This document shows positions 16,668 through 26,157 of a DNA stretch of 64,000 nt, piece by piece. The first letter of the stretch is position 1. Each line of letters begins with the position of its first letter. Source of the DNA: an uncultured Erysipelotrichaceae bacterium (GTDB lineage: Bacteria; Bacillota_I; Bacilli_A; Erysipelotrichales; Erysipelotrichaceae); contig CADBEA010000001.1 in the NCBI GenBank assembly GCA_902793635.1, positions 62,001 to 126,000 of the forward strand, read 5' to 3'. A program made the translations under genes and the position numbers. The notes under the pieces were generated by a model. That model did not search any database. It was not told where the DNA came from and saw nothing but the letters and a program-made list of their open reading frames with translations.

Positions 16668-17492
16668 TTATTCTTTGTTCATCACATAGTACCGGCGCAT
16701 CAGCCACTGGGAAAGACCGTCGAGACCGGGATAGATGATACGCTCATTGAGGTTCATCTGATCAAGCATGTCACGGACTCGCCAGATGATATCCTTGTCA
16801 ATAATGTATTTGATGGTGTTTTCTGTGTTTTTTTCCAGCCACTGCTCGATCGTGCATGTGCCGTCGGCGCTTTCGATTCCGGGAGGAACGATCGTGAAGC
16901 TGGCGTACTGGTTGATAATGCGCTGGTCGATCGAAGGCGGCTCCATCAGTACCATGGCGTGATCCTTCATATCCAGATCATATTCTCTGAGTGAACTGGT
17001 GACTTTCTGCAGCATCTCCACGGTAAACATGTGGGCGTTGCTGTTTTTCAGTTCGCGCTGGTATTTTTCCGGCAGGCGTTCGTTCAGTTCTTTTCCGTCA
17101 ATTTTCCAGAGCAGGGCATCTCTTGTCCCGAGCTTGACCGGTTCCGCGCTAGTCGCGAAATGCAGACCGATCAGCGGTGAATATGTCCAGTCCAGCATAC
17201 GGGTGGGAAGACCGTGATGCTGGCCGATGATCAGCTGCCGCCAGACCGAATCCTTCAGAGCCGGGTCTTCGTATGACGCATATTTCGTGAAGCTGCGCAG
17301 GATCGTTTCCTCCAGCGCGTTTTTCTTTGCCATGCAGTTGCGGTACAGGCTTGTGGCAAGATGCCACTGGGCATTGGAAAGACCTTTGTAAAGCATGCGT
17401 GAGCGGTACCTGCCCATCTCTTTGCTGTAGTCCTGATCAAAGATGATCGGACTGAGTTCCTCAATGGATGTAATGGTTTTGACTGTAATCAT
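16668..17492 (-). CDS. FRG-domain protein
   Basis: The 274-residue cytoplasmic protein has an FRG domain (about 20-230). Landmarks are LYKGLSNAQWHLATSLYR at 34-51, where the F-R-G core reads Y-K-G, then QHHGLPTRMLDWTYSPLIGLHFA near 91-113 and DALLWKID. The domain is frequent in mobile and defence-linked genes, but its activity is unknown to me. It is a single gene with its own terminator, flanked upstream by a small ABC-ATPase relic. I see no toxin or restriction partner next to it, so a defence role is only a possibility. Confidence 0.82.
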   Translation of the reverse strand: MITVKTITSIEELSPIIFDQDYSKEMGRYRSRMLYKGLSNAQWHLATSLYRNCMAKKNALEETILRSFTKYASYEDPALKDSVWRQLIIGQHHGLPTRMLDWTYSPLIGLHFATSAEPVKLGTRDALLWKIDGKELNERLPEKYQRELKNSNAHMFTVEMLQKVTSSLREYDLDMKDHAMVLMEPPSIDQRIINQYASFTIVPPGIESADGTCTIEQWLEKNTENTIKYIIDKDIIWRVRDMLDQMNLNERIIYPGLDGLSQWLMRRYYVMNKE

Positions 17493-17522
17493 AGTTCTGT
17501 ATCTCTTTCTTCTTTAGGAATT

Positions 17523-17639
17523 CTATTCTTCAGTTGTCCTGGCGATGAAAAGATCTGCCAGGCTCTTCTCAGTCCTATTCTCACTTTCATTGTCAAGGGA
17601 GCCTGTTGCTTCGTCAAGAAGGAGAATCAGCGTTTTCAT
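17523..17639 (-). pseudogene. Relic of an ABC transporter ATPase (Walker B region)
   Basis: A 38-codon frame encodes MKTLILLLDEATGSLDNESE and then EKSLADLFIARTTEE before a stop. LILLLDEATGSLD is the Walker B and D-loop of an ABC exporter. Walker A, signature and membrane parts are absent. It ends where the usual IAHRLST would follow. It lies between the FRG and GPH genes and is too short to be functional. Confidence 0.65.
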
Positions 17640-17662
17640 TGACTTTGTTTCAGTTGAAAAAA

Positions 17663-17676
17663 CGTATTGTGATACG
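17663..17676. promoter_or_regulatory. Possible operator before the GPH transporter
   Basis: CGTAT-TGTG-ATACG is an inverted repeat in the region between TTGAAA (17654-17659) and an ATAGAA-like -10 element. It lies about 36 bases before the transporter gene. No regulator gene is adjacent. Confidence 0.4.
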
Positions 17677-17711
17677 ATAGAAATAACATAAACTTCTCAG
17701 GAGGGATGATT

Positions 17712-19202
17712 GTGCCACAGGATAATGAACAAAGCTATATCAGTCGGACCAGCGGACTGAAAGCGAAAGATTACATTGGCTATGCCATGGTCGATATGGC
17801 AGGCTGTCTTGTTTTTGCGCTGGTAACCACACTGCTTCAGAAATTCTATACGGATATTTTCCATCTGAGCCCGCTGTTTATCATGATCATGTTCATTGTT
17901 GCCAGAATATGGGACGGTATCAATGACCCGATCATGGGCCGTATCTGCGATACAGTGGAACCCGGTCCGCTTGGCCGCTACCGGAAATGGATCCTGTATG
18001 CCGCACTTCCTCTTGCGGTATCCGCTGTTCTGATGTTCCTGAAACTGCCGGGCATCGGTGAGGAAGGGCATTACACAGCCACATGCGTTTATGCCACATG
18101 CACATATATCTTCTTCGGCATGGCGTATACGGTGCTGCAGATTCCTTACGGATCGCTCGCTTCCGTCGTTACGACAGATGCGAATGAGCGTTCCAAGCTT
18201 TCGGTTTTCCGTTCCATCGGTGCCGCCCTTGGCTCCATTCCGGTTCTGCTGATTGCCAGTTTTGCCTATGCTGACCGTCTGGATGCGGCCGGCAATCCGG
18301 TCATCGGTGAAAACGGAAAAGTCATTACCGATATGCAGTATGGTCCGGTTATCAAAGGCGTCATTATCATGGCCATCATTTCATGTGTGATGTTGCTGAT
18401 CAGCTTCACATTAAATAAAGAACGCGTGAAGACAAAGCCGCAGCCAAGAGAAAAAGGCGCTGCGAAGAAAGCAATCACGATGCTGTTCCACAACCGTGCC
18501 TTTGTCGCGATCACGATGGTATCAATGCTGCTGCTTGCCGGCCAGATGTTCACCCAGAGTTTCTACACCTATCTGTTCGATGATTATTTCCATGCCAACT
18601 GGATGAACCTGGCGACTCAGGCATGTACATATTCACCGATGATCATCTTCATGTTCTTCCTGCCGAAGCTGACCGGGAAAAAAGGCAAAAAGGAAGTCAC
18701 TGCCGTTGGTATGACCGTCGCTGCACTGGCGAATCTTGTCCTGTTCTTCCTGCGCGGCATGGATCCTTCAAAACTGCTGTGGATCTTCCTGGCCATGAAC
18801 TTCATCAGCGGCTGCGGTCTGACGACTCTGGTCATGCAGTTATGGGCAATGGTCGCTGACGCAATCGACGATATCGAGGTCAAGACCGGAAGCCGTGATG
18901 ACGGCACTGCGTATTCCGTGTTCAATCTGTTCCGCAAGGTAGGACAGGTACTGGCTGCCATCTGTGTCAACGGCGCGCTGCTCGGCATGCATTATAAATA
19001 TGAAAAAGGCGCGGTGCAGACACTGGCCAATCTGAAAATCATGTATGATCTCGGAACCCTGATTCCGGCTGTCATGTTCGGTATCATGGCAGTCCTGCTG
19101 TTTGTTTCCTACCCGCTTTCCAAGGAAAAAACAGAAGAGCTCCAGGCTCAGAAAGAGCTGAAGCTCAGGGAATCATACGAAAACAAGGAAATCGAAATCT
19201 AA
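17712..19202 (+). CDS. GPH-family (MFS) sugar:cation symporter
   Basis: The 496-residue protein has about twelve membrane helices. The N-terminal motif DYIGYAMVDMAGCLVFALV and the segment VARIWDGINDPIMGRICD are diagnostic of glycoside-pentoside-hexuronide:cation symporters; GRYRKWIL is the conserved loop after it. I prefer GTG 17712 because GGAGG lies 8 bases upstream, while the ATG at 17706 sits almost on top of it. The stop overlaps by 4 bases the stop of the convergent GH31 gene. Pairing with GH31 suggests uptake of an alpha-glycoside such as an isoprimeverose- or maltose-like sugar. The exact substrate is not visible. Confidence 0.9.
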   Translation: MPQDNEQSYISRTSGLKAKDYIGYAMVDMAGCLVFALVTTLLQKFYTDIFHLSPLFIMIMFIVARIWDGINDPIMGRICDTVEPGPLGRYRKWILYAALPLAVSAVLMFLKLPGIGEEGHYTATCVYATCTYIFFGMAYTVLQIPYGSLASVVTTDANERSKLSVFRSIGAALGSIPVLLIASFAYADRLDAAGNPVIGENGKVITDMQYGPVIKGVIIMAIISCVMLLISFTLNKERVKTKPQPREKGAAKKAITMLFHNRAFVAITMVSMLLLAGQMFTQSFYTYLFDDYFHANWMNLATQACTYSPMIIFMFFLPKLTGKKGKKEVTAVGMTVAALANLVLFFLRGMDPSKLLWIFLAMNFISGCGLTTLVMQLWAMVADAIDDIEVKTGSRDDGTAYSVFNLFRKVGQVLAAICVNGALLGMHYKYEKGAVQTLANLKIMYDLGTLIPAVMFGIMAVLLFVSYPLSKEKTEELQAQKELKLRESYENKEIEI

Positions 19203-21211
19203 GCTTTTTCAAACCATACAGGCAGATCACAGGGGGCACAGGCAATTTCAAGTTCCGTACCTCCTTTTATCATGTCTCCCTCGCCGCGCAGCTTCCAATC
19301 ACTGAAAGCCGGCAGCCGGACATGAACAGAATCTTTTCCTTCATCAAAGACAGGACATGCCAGGATGGTATCGCCGCACATAAAGCAGTCCGCTTCGCTG
19401 TCATAACCGGGTTCTTTCAGAAAAACCGGCCAGATCAGTGGGAGATTGTCAGCTGCACGTCGCTTCATCTGTTTATAAAGATACGGCACCAGTTTTTCCC
19501 GCAGGTCAAACAGTTTTCTGACTTCCGGCATCAGATCTTCATACAGCCACGGCATGTTGGACGGTTCCTCCGGCTTCCAGGAATGCAGGACAAAACGCGG
19601 AGTGAATACAGCATACTGCAGCCAGCGCAGAAACAGTTCCCTGCCGGGTCTTGGACCGGCAAAACCGCCGATGTCCTGGCCGAAGAAGGCAAAGCCGGAA
19701 AGCGACATGGTCATTGCCTGGTAATGATTAAAGCGCAGATCCCGGAAGTCCGTGTAATTGTCACCGGTCCATGTCGTCGCGATGCGCTGGGTGCCGGGCA
19801 TGGCGCAGCGGGAAATCATAAATGGTTCCTCGCCATGATACGCCGCTTCCTGCAGACAGATTTCTCGGCCGGCCCGTGCCATCAGATAGGAGAACAGAGG
19901 ACGGATCAGACGGGCGGGTACTTCTTTTCCGAAGCCAAAGGCATAAACGTCTTTGTCCCAGACGTCATATTCATTGTTGTCGTTCCAGAGATTCTGATAG
20001 CCATAGCGGATCAGACTTTCTTTTACACAGGCCTGCCAGAACGCATAGGCACCGGGATTTGTGAAGTCCAGATAGCTGGCCATGCCGCCCCAGAAGGGGA
20101 ACACAGCCGGAGTTCCGTCTTTGTAATGCAGGAACCAGCCGTTTTCGGCAATTGTCTGGTATAAGGGGTGCACGGATAAGAAAGCCGGTTTGATATTCGG
20201 CATGATTTCCAGACCGTGGCCACGGAAGAAACCGGCAAGGTTTTCCGGTGAAGGAATCTTGTCTTTGTTCCAGTGGAATACACACCGGTAATCACCGATC
20301 TGCGTATAGCCGCTGGAAAGATAGAAACCGCGGGCTCTGATCCCGTTGTCTTCACACTGTTGCACGAAACCGCGCAGTCTTTCTTCCGCGTCCGGCGCGT
20401 CGGTGTATTCCATCGTGCTGCCGCAATAGGAAAACGCCCATCTTGGCACCGGCGCGATGCCGCCGGTCATTGCGTTGAAGCGCTGAATGATTTCAATCGG
20501 CGAACCGGTGATCAGATAGAAAACCATGTTTTCTTCTTCATAGCGGATGGAGTTGAAAGGTTCGAAATAATTGTCGTGTTCTTCGCCGAAGTTCACCCGG
20601 CCGCTGCTGTATGTGTCGTAGTACAGGCCGTAGGAACCGGCATTGTTGACACAGATATAAAAGGGAAAATGCTTGTACAGCGGATCGGAATACTCCGCTT
20701 TGAAGCCCATGGCATCAGCCGTGCCGAGTTCAAAACTGCGGCCGTTCTTGTTTACATGACCGCTTTTGTCACCCAGGCCGAAGATCTTCTGGTCCGGAGT
20801 ACGCATGGTAAAGTGCACCGATCCATCACCGAGTTCACCGGCAAAGTTATAAGCCAGTCCGTTGCGGTCCTGATACACGATCCCTTTCTCATTCGTCGCA
20901 GTGATCCGGAAGTTCAGCAGTTCGATGCGGAAGCGCAGACCATACAGTTCAAAAGTAACAGTACCGTCTTCTTCATGAAGATCAGGGGACAGTGTAACAA
21001 AGCCTTCCTGGGAAAGCTTACTGCGGCCGGATCGGGGACAGGTACCGGCAGGATCCACGCTCCAGGTCGGCAGGAGGTTCTCTTTGTCACGGATCAGAGA
21101 AACCCGCAGGATATGTTCAAAGAAATCCAGACGCATGGTGATGCCATCTGCTTCATATTCCGCGAACGTTCCGCCGGTATTCTTCAATTGGAATTCATGA
21201 TGGAATTTCAT
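19199..21211 (-). CDS. Glycoside hydrolase family 31 (alpha-glucosidase/alpha-xylosidase type)
   Basis: The 670-residue protein has an N-terminal beta-sandwich and a TIM barrel. The nucleophile Asp is in NLWNDNNEYD (near 411) and the acid/base Asp in TTWTGDNYTD (near 482). RCAMPGTQR and MSLSGFAFFGQDIGGF are further GH31 landmarks. There is no signal peptide, so it acts in the cytoplasm. The start at 21211 overlaps the stop of the carboxylesterase gene as ATGA, so the two are translationally coupled. It likely removes alpha-linked glucose or xylose from sugars imported by the neighbouring GPH symporter, possibly after the esterase has removed acyl groups. The family call is firm; the substrate is open. 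Confidence 0.93.
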   Translation of the reverse strand: MKFHHEFQLKNTGGTFAEYEADGITMRLDFFEHILRVSLIRDKENLLPTWSVDPAGTCPRSGRSKLSQEGFVTLSPDLHEEDGTVTFELYGLRFRIELLNFRITATNEKGIVYQDRNGLAYNFAGELGDGSVHFTMRTPDQKIFGLGDKSGHVNKNGRSFELGTADAMGFKAEYSDPLYKHFPFYICVNNAGSYGLYYDTYSSGRVNFGEEHDNYFEPFNSIRYEEENMVFYLITGSPIEIIQRFNAMTGGIAPVPRWAFSYCGSTMEYTDAPDAEERLRGFVQQCEDNGIRARGFYLSSGYTQIGDYRCVFHWNKDKIPSPENLAGFFRGHGLEIMPNIKPAFLSVHPLYQTIAENGWFLHYKDGTPAVFPFWGGMASYLDFTNPGAYAFWQACVKESLIRYGYQNLWNDNNEYDVWDKDVYAFGFGKEVPARLIRPLFSYLMARAGREICLQEAAYHGEEPFMISRCAMPGTQRIATTWTGDNYTDFRDLRFNHYQAMTMSLSGFAFFGQDIGGFAGPRPGRELFLRWLQYAVFTPRFVLHSWKPEEPSNMPWLYEDLMPEVRKLFDLREKLVPYLYKQMKRRAADNLPLIWPVFLKEPGYDSEADCFMCGDTILACPVFDEGKDSVHVRLPAFSDWKLRGEGDMIKGGTELEIACAPCDLPVWFEKA

Positions 21212-22557
21212 GCCTTTGGATTTCCTTTCCGGATCATATTCGCACACAGTTTCGGATAGGAGACTTTGCCCATCGCGGTCTTTTCATTTGTGATATGCAG
21301 GACATGAAGCTTACCGTTGCGGCAGGGTTGCCAGTCCGGTCTGCCGTCGCCGTTGGGGTTGCCGGTTTTCGCAAAAGCCGCGAAATAGTCCATCAGCTGC
21401 CGGGATATTTCTTTGTCCCGTTCTGTATATGGCCGCCATGACTGTTCCAGTCTGCCGAAGATATAGCGCAGATCACTCGAATGGAAGGCACCGTTATGAT
21501 CACCCGGGGCATCCTGATCAAAATAGTAAATATATGCATCGTTGTTTCTGCCGTACTGACAGCCGATATGTGCCATCAATGGCGCGTACATATCATTGTT
21601 GGTGAAGCCGATCATACAGTCGGTTCTGATCGGATCATTGATCAGTTCATCGACCGGCTTTTGCAGAAGGACACCGTCGATGACCGGCATTGTATTGTAG
21701 AGCGTGTCTTTCCGTTCGCTCTTCATTTCCTGGGCAGCTGCTAGAACACCTGCCGGATCAAGACGGCGCAGTTCTTTCAGCGTGGAACAGCCGGCTTTCG
21801 CCATCAGCTGAAGCCAGTATTCTCTTGTGTCTTCGGCTTTGCGCGGCAGGGCGAATTTAGGGAACAGACCGGCCCCGGAGATCATGAAGACGCGTTTGAA
21901 CAAACCGCTGTTTACATGATTCAGACAGAGGTACTGTATGGCAATGGCACCGGCACTTTGTCCGAACAGTGTGACATTGCCCGGATCACCGCCAAAATTC
22001 GAGATGAATTTCTTGACCCATAATAATGCGGTTCGCTGATCATCCAGTCCGAAATTGCCGTCCCGGCCGTATTCCCTTTGAATCTCCAAATGGGTCAGAT
22101 AACCGAAGACGCCAACCCGGTAATTGACAAAGACGGTAATGATGCCGCGCTTTGCCAGTTCATAGCCGCGGAACGGTTCTTCCTGATTGGAACCGGAGTT
22201 GAAGCCGCCGCCATGCAGGAAAACCGCGACCGGACAGTTCTCGGCGTTCAATGGTGTAAAAATATTCAGATTCAGACAGTCCTCATCATAGCTGAACGAC
22301 AGTCCTTTCCGGAATTCTTTGTGGTAGAACAGACGCTCGGGATTATCCAGCTGGGGAAAGAACTGCCGGTACTGCGGACAGGAGTTGCCAAAAGATGTCG
22401 CATCTATCATGCTGTCATATTTTTCAATCATCCGTGCATAGCGAAAACGTTCCGCCCTGGCATATGGAATGCCGAGAAACTGACGGCATCCTTCGGTTTC
22501 AATGCCGGTTACATGAATCGCAGGTGTATGAATCTCAATCTGTTTCTTCTCTGTCAT
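21208..22557 (-). CDS. Type-B carboxylesterase
   Basis: The 449-residue alpha/beta hydrolase has a type-B carboxylesterase signature: FLGIPYA, YDEDCLNLNIFTP, the oxyanion motif FLHGGGF and the nucleophile Ser in TLFGQSAGA (near 199). No signal peptide is present. I chose Met 22557 with AAAGGA 8 bases upstream; the frame extends 44 codons further but that part is basic and unlike the family. The stop codon overlaps the GH31 start. The pairing suggests it deacylates a substituted oligosaccharide. Bacterial members accept many esters, so that is inference. Confidence 0.9.
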   Translation of the reverse strand: MTEKKQIEIHTPAIHVTGIETEGCRQFLGIPYARAERFRYARMIEKYDSMIDATSFGNSCPQYRQFFPQLDNPERLFYHKEFRKGLSFSYDEDCLNLNIFTPLNAENCPVAVFLHGGGFNSGSNQEEPFRGYELAKRGIITVFVNYRVGVFGYLTHLEIQREYGRDGNFGLDDQRTALLWVKKFISNFGGDPGNVTLFGQSAGAIAIQYLCLNHVNSGLFKRVFMISGAGLFPKFALPRKAEDTREYWLQLMAKAGCSTLKELRRLDPAGVLAAAQEMKSERKDTLYNTMPVIDGVLLQKPVDELINDPIRTDCMIGFTNNDMYAPLMAHIGCQYGRNNDAYIYYFDQDAPGDHNGAFHSSDLRYIFGRLEQSWRPYTERDKEISRQLMDYFAAFAKTGNPNGDGRPDWQPCRNGKLHVLHITNEKTAMGKVSYPKLCANMIRKGNPKA

Positions 22558-22590
22558 ATGATATTTGTCCTTTGTGGTTGCTGCAGTTTC

Positions 22591-22596
22591 ATTATA
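22591..22596 (-). promoter_or_regulatory. -10 element of the carboxylesterase-GH31 operon
   Basis: Minus-strand TATAAT (22596-22591), 33 bases before the start codon. A poor -35 box (TGTCAA) lies 16 bases upstream. Confidence 0.5.
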
Positions 22597-22702
22597 TATT
22601 CTGTTCTTTCGATTGACACCGGATCTCTGATGCTTTTCTGTTCCGCCAGCTGCCGGATATATCTTTTTTATTATCGTGAAAATCTCCATGTCAGCGCAGG
22701 GT

Positions 22703-22711
22703 TGTTATAAT
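22703..22711 (+). promoter_or_regulatory. Extended -10 element before the DUF5058 operon
   Basis: TG-T-TATAAT lies 53 bases before the ATG. No good -35 box is seen, as is common with extended -10 promoters. Confidence 0.55.
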
Positions 22712-22764
22712 GAATTCATCAGTTGTTTACATGCAGATAATGAGTGATCAGAAGGGAGACAGGT

Positions 22765-23505
22765 ATGATTGCACAGTTAAACAGTATTTCGCTGTATGTG
22801 ATCTGCGGCAGTATCGTCGCGTTTGTGGCGGCCGTATGTATCGTCTTCATGGTCCGTGCCTATAAAGCAGGAATTGCGATCGGCATGGATCCGGCAAAAC
22901 TGAAACGGACATTGACATCCAGCGTGACATTTTCCGTGCTTCCAAGTATTGGGATTCTGCTGGGAGTCATCGCTTTAAGCGGAAGCCTTGGAACCCCGTG
23001 GCCGTGGCTGAGACTGTCCGTCATCGGCGCGCTACATTATGAAACACAGGTTGCCCAGGCAGCAGCGGAACAGGTCGGACTGCATACCCTCAGTGCCGCG
23101 GAAATGACACCGCAGGCATTCGCAACGATTGCCTTACTGATGAGTGTGTGCATTATGTGGGGAATGATCCTGTCATTCTTTTTCAACAAAGGCTACCTGA
23201 AAAAACTGGGCGGTCAGAAAAAAGAGAAGACAGACAGTAAGCCCGGCTTTGGTGACATGGCGATGACAGCCATGTTTATCGGTCTGGTTTCCACGTATAT
23301 CGGCAGTTACATCGGCGGCTTTGTCTCCGGGGAAGGATTGTTTACCTTTAAGGGTGATCTCACACCGGTCATTGTCGCACTGGTATCAGGTTTGTTTATG
23401 TCCGGATTTATATATCTGGCAGAGAAGAAGAATATGGTATGGCTGGAAAGCTTCAGTATCGCCGGCAGTATGCTGGCGGGAATGATCGCAGCCATTCTGT
23501 TATAG
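22765..23505 (+). CDS. DUF5058-family membrane protein
   Basis: The 246-residue protein has about six membrane helices. Landmarks are LYVICGSIVAFVAAVCIVFM, LPSIGILLGVIALSGSLGTPWPWLRLS and the C-terminal IAGSMLAGMIAAILL. This matches my memory of the DUF5058 family, whose function is unknown. GGGAG lies 9 bases before ATG 22765. It is the first gene of a three-gene operon with a second polytopic membrane protein and an M20 metallopeptidase. I infer that the two membrane proteins form a transporter for a peptide or amidated substrate that the peptidase then splits. Confidence 0.78.
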   Translation: MIAQLNSISLYVICGSIVAFVAAVCIVFMVRAYKAGIAIGMDPAKLKRTLTSSVTFSVLPSIGILLGVIALSGSLGTPWPWLRLSVIGALHYETQVAQAAAEQVGLHTLSAAEMTPQAFATIALLMSVCIMWGMILSFFFNKGYLKKLGGQKKEKTDSKPGFGDMAMTAMFIGLVSTYIGSYIGGFVSGEGLFTFKGDLTPVIVALVSGLFMSGFIYLAEKKNMVWLESFSIAGSMLAGMIAAILL

Positions 23506-23516
23506 CGGAGGTATGA

Positions 23517-24197
23517 ATGATGGATAAGAATACATATCTTGAACAGTATGACAGAACGACACATGTCCTGGGAAGGGCTGCTTCATTGATTACACTGGTC
23601 ATGCTGGTAGGCGCGCCGTTTCTGATCGGCTTCCTTCTCGGCGCACTGCCGGATCTTTCCGCTGCGGTGAAAGGATTTCTTTCAGTCGGTATTATCTGGA
23701 CGGTATCCAGTGTCGTGGAGTTTCTTGTCTACACACCGATGCTTGGTGCCGGCGGCGGTTATCTTGCCTTTATTACCGGCAATCTCATCAATATGAAAAT
23801 ACCGTGTGCGATGAATGCCCGGGAAATTGCCGGAACACAGGCAGGCACGCCGGAGAACGAGATCATTTCCACGCTTTCCATCGCCGCTTCTTCTCTGACA
23901 ACGATCACGGTTCTTGCGGTTGGTGTATTGCTGCTGGTGCCGCTGCAGCCGATCCTGCAGAGTGAAGCGCTGCAGCCGGGATTCGCCAATGTGGTTCCTG
24001 CTTTGTTCGGTGCCATGGCATATCAGTATTTCCGAAGGAACATCAGGCTTGCGGTTGTTCCTTTGACCATTATGACGCTTCTGTTCATCCTGGTTCCTTC
24101 TTTGATTTCCCAGACCAGTCTGCTGATCCTGCCGTCCGGTGCGATTGCCATCGGACTGGCATACCTGTCCTGGCGTAAGAAAGGAGCGGAATCATGA
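23517..24197 (+). CDS. Polytopic membrane protein, partner of DUF5058
   Basis: The 226-residue protein has six or so membrane helices. Notable are the polar segments LGAGGGYLAFITGN and NAREIAGTQAGTPENEIISTL, which look like an ion- or substrate-binding re-entrant loop. It starts 11 bases after the DUF5058 stop and its stop overlaps the peptidase start (ATGA). I recognise no named family. Tight coupling suggests a two-component membrane transporter with the upstream gene. Confidence 0.72.
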   Translation: MMDKNTYLEQYDRTTHVLGRAASLITLVMLVGAPFLIGFLLGALPDLSAAVKGFLSVGIIWTVSSVVEFLVYTPMLGAGGGYLAFITGNLINMKIPCAMNAREIAGTQAGTPENEIISTLSIAASSLTTITVLAVGVLLLVPLQPILQSEALQPGFANVVPALFGAMAYQYFRRNIRLAVVPLTIMTLLFILVPSLISQTSLLILPSGAIAIGLAYLSWRKKGAES

Positions 24198-25633
24198 AAC
24201 TGATAGGAATGCTGTTGCTGGTGCTTCTTTGTGTTCTGCTTGTCCTGCTTGTGATCGCGGTCATACGGACATTGCTGCTGCCGGGAAAGGTGTCAGCCTA
24301 CAAAGCTCCGCCGGAAGACGAGCGCTCCCTTGGCTATGCGAAGAAACTGTCTGAAATGATACAGTGCGATACGACTTCGCATGACAGCGTTTATGACTAT
24401 GAACGCTTTGCAAAGTTTCACGCTTTGCTGAAGAAACTGTTTCCGCTTGTCCATGAACATCTGGAAAAAACCGATCTGGACGGCAACCTGCTCTTTTACT
24501 GGCGGGGAACGCATCATGACAGACCGATCGTACTGATGAGCCATCAGGATGTCGTGCCTGCCGAAGGCGAATGGATCCATGAACCGTTCTCAGGAGACAT
24601 TGCCGATGGAAAGGTATGGGGGAGAGGCGCTTCCGATACCAAATGTTCTGTTTTCGGCTTTTTCCAGGCTGTCGAAGAACTGCTGCAGGAAGGCATCACA
24701 CCAAATCAGGACATTTACCTTTCCTCCTCCTGTACGGAAGAATGGGCCGGGGACGGCTGTCCGAAAATCGTAGCCGAACTTGAGAGACGGGGCGTCAGAC
24801 CGTACCTTGTATGCGATGAAGGCGGTGGTATCATCACTGATCCGATCGGCGGGATTCACGGCAACTTTGCCATGGTAGGTGTCTTTGAAAAAGGAAAGGC
24901 GGATGTCCGTTTCACAGCTTTCAGCAACGGCGGTCATGCCTCGGCTCCGAAAAAAGGCTCACCGATCGCCAGACTTGCGGCATTTGTCAACAGTGTGGAA
25001 ACCCATGACCCGTTTAAAAAGAAAATGGCACCGGAAGTGAAGTCCATGTTTGAAGAACTGGCTCTCTATGCAAACTTTCCGCTGAAACTGGTATTCTCCA
25101 ATCTCTGGCTGTTCGGTCCGGTACTTGCCATGGCTATGCCTGCCATCTCCGCCCAGGGTGCAGCCATGCTGAAGACAACGATCGCCTTCACCATGCAGTC
25201 AGGTTCCGATGCATATAATGTGATGCCGCAGGAAGCGACCCTTGGTGCCAACATGCGCTTTATTCCTCATCAGGGAATGAACGAAAGTCTTGATCTTATC
25301 CGGAAAAGAGCCGAGAAGTACGGCCTGAACACAGAAGTCTTCCATGCGGTGGATGTTTCCAAGGCGACAGATATTCACGGCGAGGCATTTGCCTATGTCA
25401 CTGACAGAATCAAGGAAACATTCCCTGATCTGCCGGTCAGTCCGTATGTCATGACCGGTGCCACTGATGCCCGTTTCTATCAGGACATCTGTGACAACAT
25501 TGTCCGTTTCGCGCCGGTGATCTACGGACCGGAACAGATGGCGGGAATGCACGGGCTCAACGAGAATATCGAATATAACTGTCTGAGCGGCTGCGTGGAC
25601 TTCTACAAAAACATGATCCGCAAAGCAGAATAA
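24194..25633 (+). CDS. M20-family metallopeptidase with N-terminal membrane anchor
   Basis: The 479-residue protein begins with a Leu/Val-rich membrane helix (residues 5-28). The M20 catalytic domain follows with zinc and catalytic residues: His in LMSHQDVVP (near 116), Asp in GRGASDTK (near 147), Glu-Glu in CTEEW (near 181) and His in MHGLNE near the end. The dimerisation domain lies at about 225-350 (SNGGHASAPKKGSP). The architecture resembles carboxypeptidase S/PM20D1. It overlaps the upstream membrane gene by 4 bases. The likely role is hydrolysis of a dipeptide or N-acyl amino acid. Confidence 0.88.
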   Translation: MKLIGMLLLVLLCVLLVLLVIAVIRTLLLPGKVSAYKAPPEDERSLGYAKKLSEMIQCDTTSHDSVYDYERFAKFHALLKKLFPLVHEHLEKTDLDGNLLFYWRGTHHDRPIVLMSHQDVVPAEGEWIHEPFSGDIADGKVWGRGASDTKCSVFGFFQAVEELLQEGITPNQDIYLSSSCTEEWAGDGCPKIVAELERRGVRPYLVCDEGGGIITDPIGGIHGNFAMVGVFEKGKADVRFTAFSNGGHASAPKKGSPIARLAAFVNSVETHDPFKKKMAPEVKSMFEELALYANFPLKLVFSNLWLFGPVLAMAMPAISAQGAAMLKTTIAFTMQSGSDAYNVMPQEATLGANMRFIPHQGMNESLDLIRKRAEKYGLNTEVFHAVDVSKATDIHGEAFAYVTDRIKETFPDLPVSPYVMTGATDARFYQDICDNIVRFAPVIYGPEQMAGMHGLNENIEYNCLSGCVDFYKNMIRKAE

Positions 25634-25874
25634 ACTGCTTTCCGGATGATGAAGCAGGCAAGTTCCAAAAGACATCCATTCCTCTCAAATAATCCGGAAA
25701 ATGTTCTGCTTCAGACGGTTTAAAACAATCACAAAGTTGGCACTTGCATCATGTATGATTTGAAGACACTATGATTTGCTATTTAAAAAAATGGTATACC
25801 CTGGCGAGTTCCATCAAAAGGCAAAACCATCCGTGAACAGTATCCCGTGTACAGTATTAAAAGGGGGTGTACAG

Positions 25875-26099
25875 ATGGATAAAGCAGTACTCGAATCTCT
25901 GAAAGGAAAGGGGAGAGAAGAACGACAGGCATTTTTCAAAGATCACAAATCCGAACTGGTCGATATGATGCTTTCAGCCGTTAACGGCGGTGCCAGACAA
26001 CGGGAAAAGGAAAACCCGAATTCAGAAAATCCGGACCCCAACGGAAATTACTGGGCATCCTTTGTCTATATATGCAATGATGAACAATTCTGCCGCTGA
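25875..26099 (+). CDS. Small double-glycine-leader peptide with two C-terminal cysteines
   Basis: The 74-residue protein has a charged leader (KGKGREERQAFFKDHKSE) ending in MMLSAVNGG at 31-39, a typical double-glycine cleavage site. The predicted 35-residue product is Asn/Pro-rich (NPNSENPDPNGN), then aromatic, and ends ICNDEQFCR with Cys67 and Cys73. GGGGGTG lies 7 bases before the ATG, and a strong terminator follows. This fits a secreted bacteriocin, signalling peptide or RiPP precursor, perhaps with a disulfide or thioether ring. No modification enzyme or peptidase-ABC exporter is adjacent, and the nearest ABC pieces in the window are relics. Function is inference; that it is expressed as a peptide gene is well supported. 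Confidence 0.7.
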   Translation: MDKAVLESLKGKGREERQAFFKDHKSELVDMMLSAVNGGARQREKENPNSENPDPNGNYWASFVYICNDEQFCR

Positions 26100-26157
26100 T
26101 AACTGAGGCGGACAGTTTCAGAAACAAAATCCCGAATGAACTGATAATGGTTCACAT

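Noticed and set aside
16668-17492. FRG gene as part of an anti-phage island
   Set aside because: No restriction, toxin or other defence gene adjoins it, so the claim is not supported here.
25735-25760. TGGCAC and TTGCAT resembling a sigma-54 promoter before the peptide gene
   Set aside because: The two boxes directly adjoin instead of having the 5-base gap needed.
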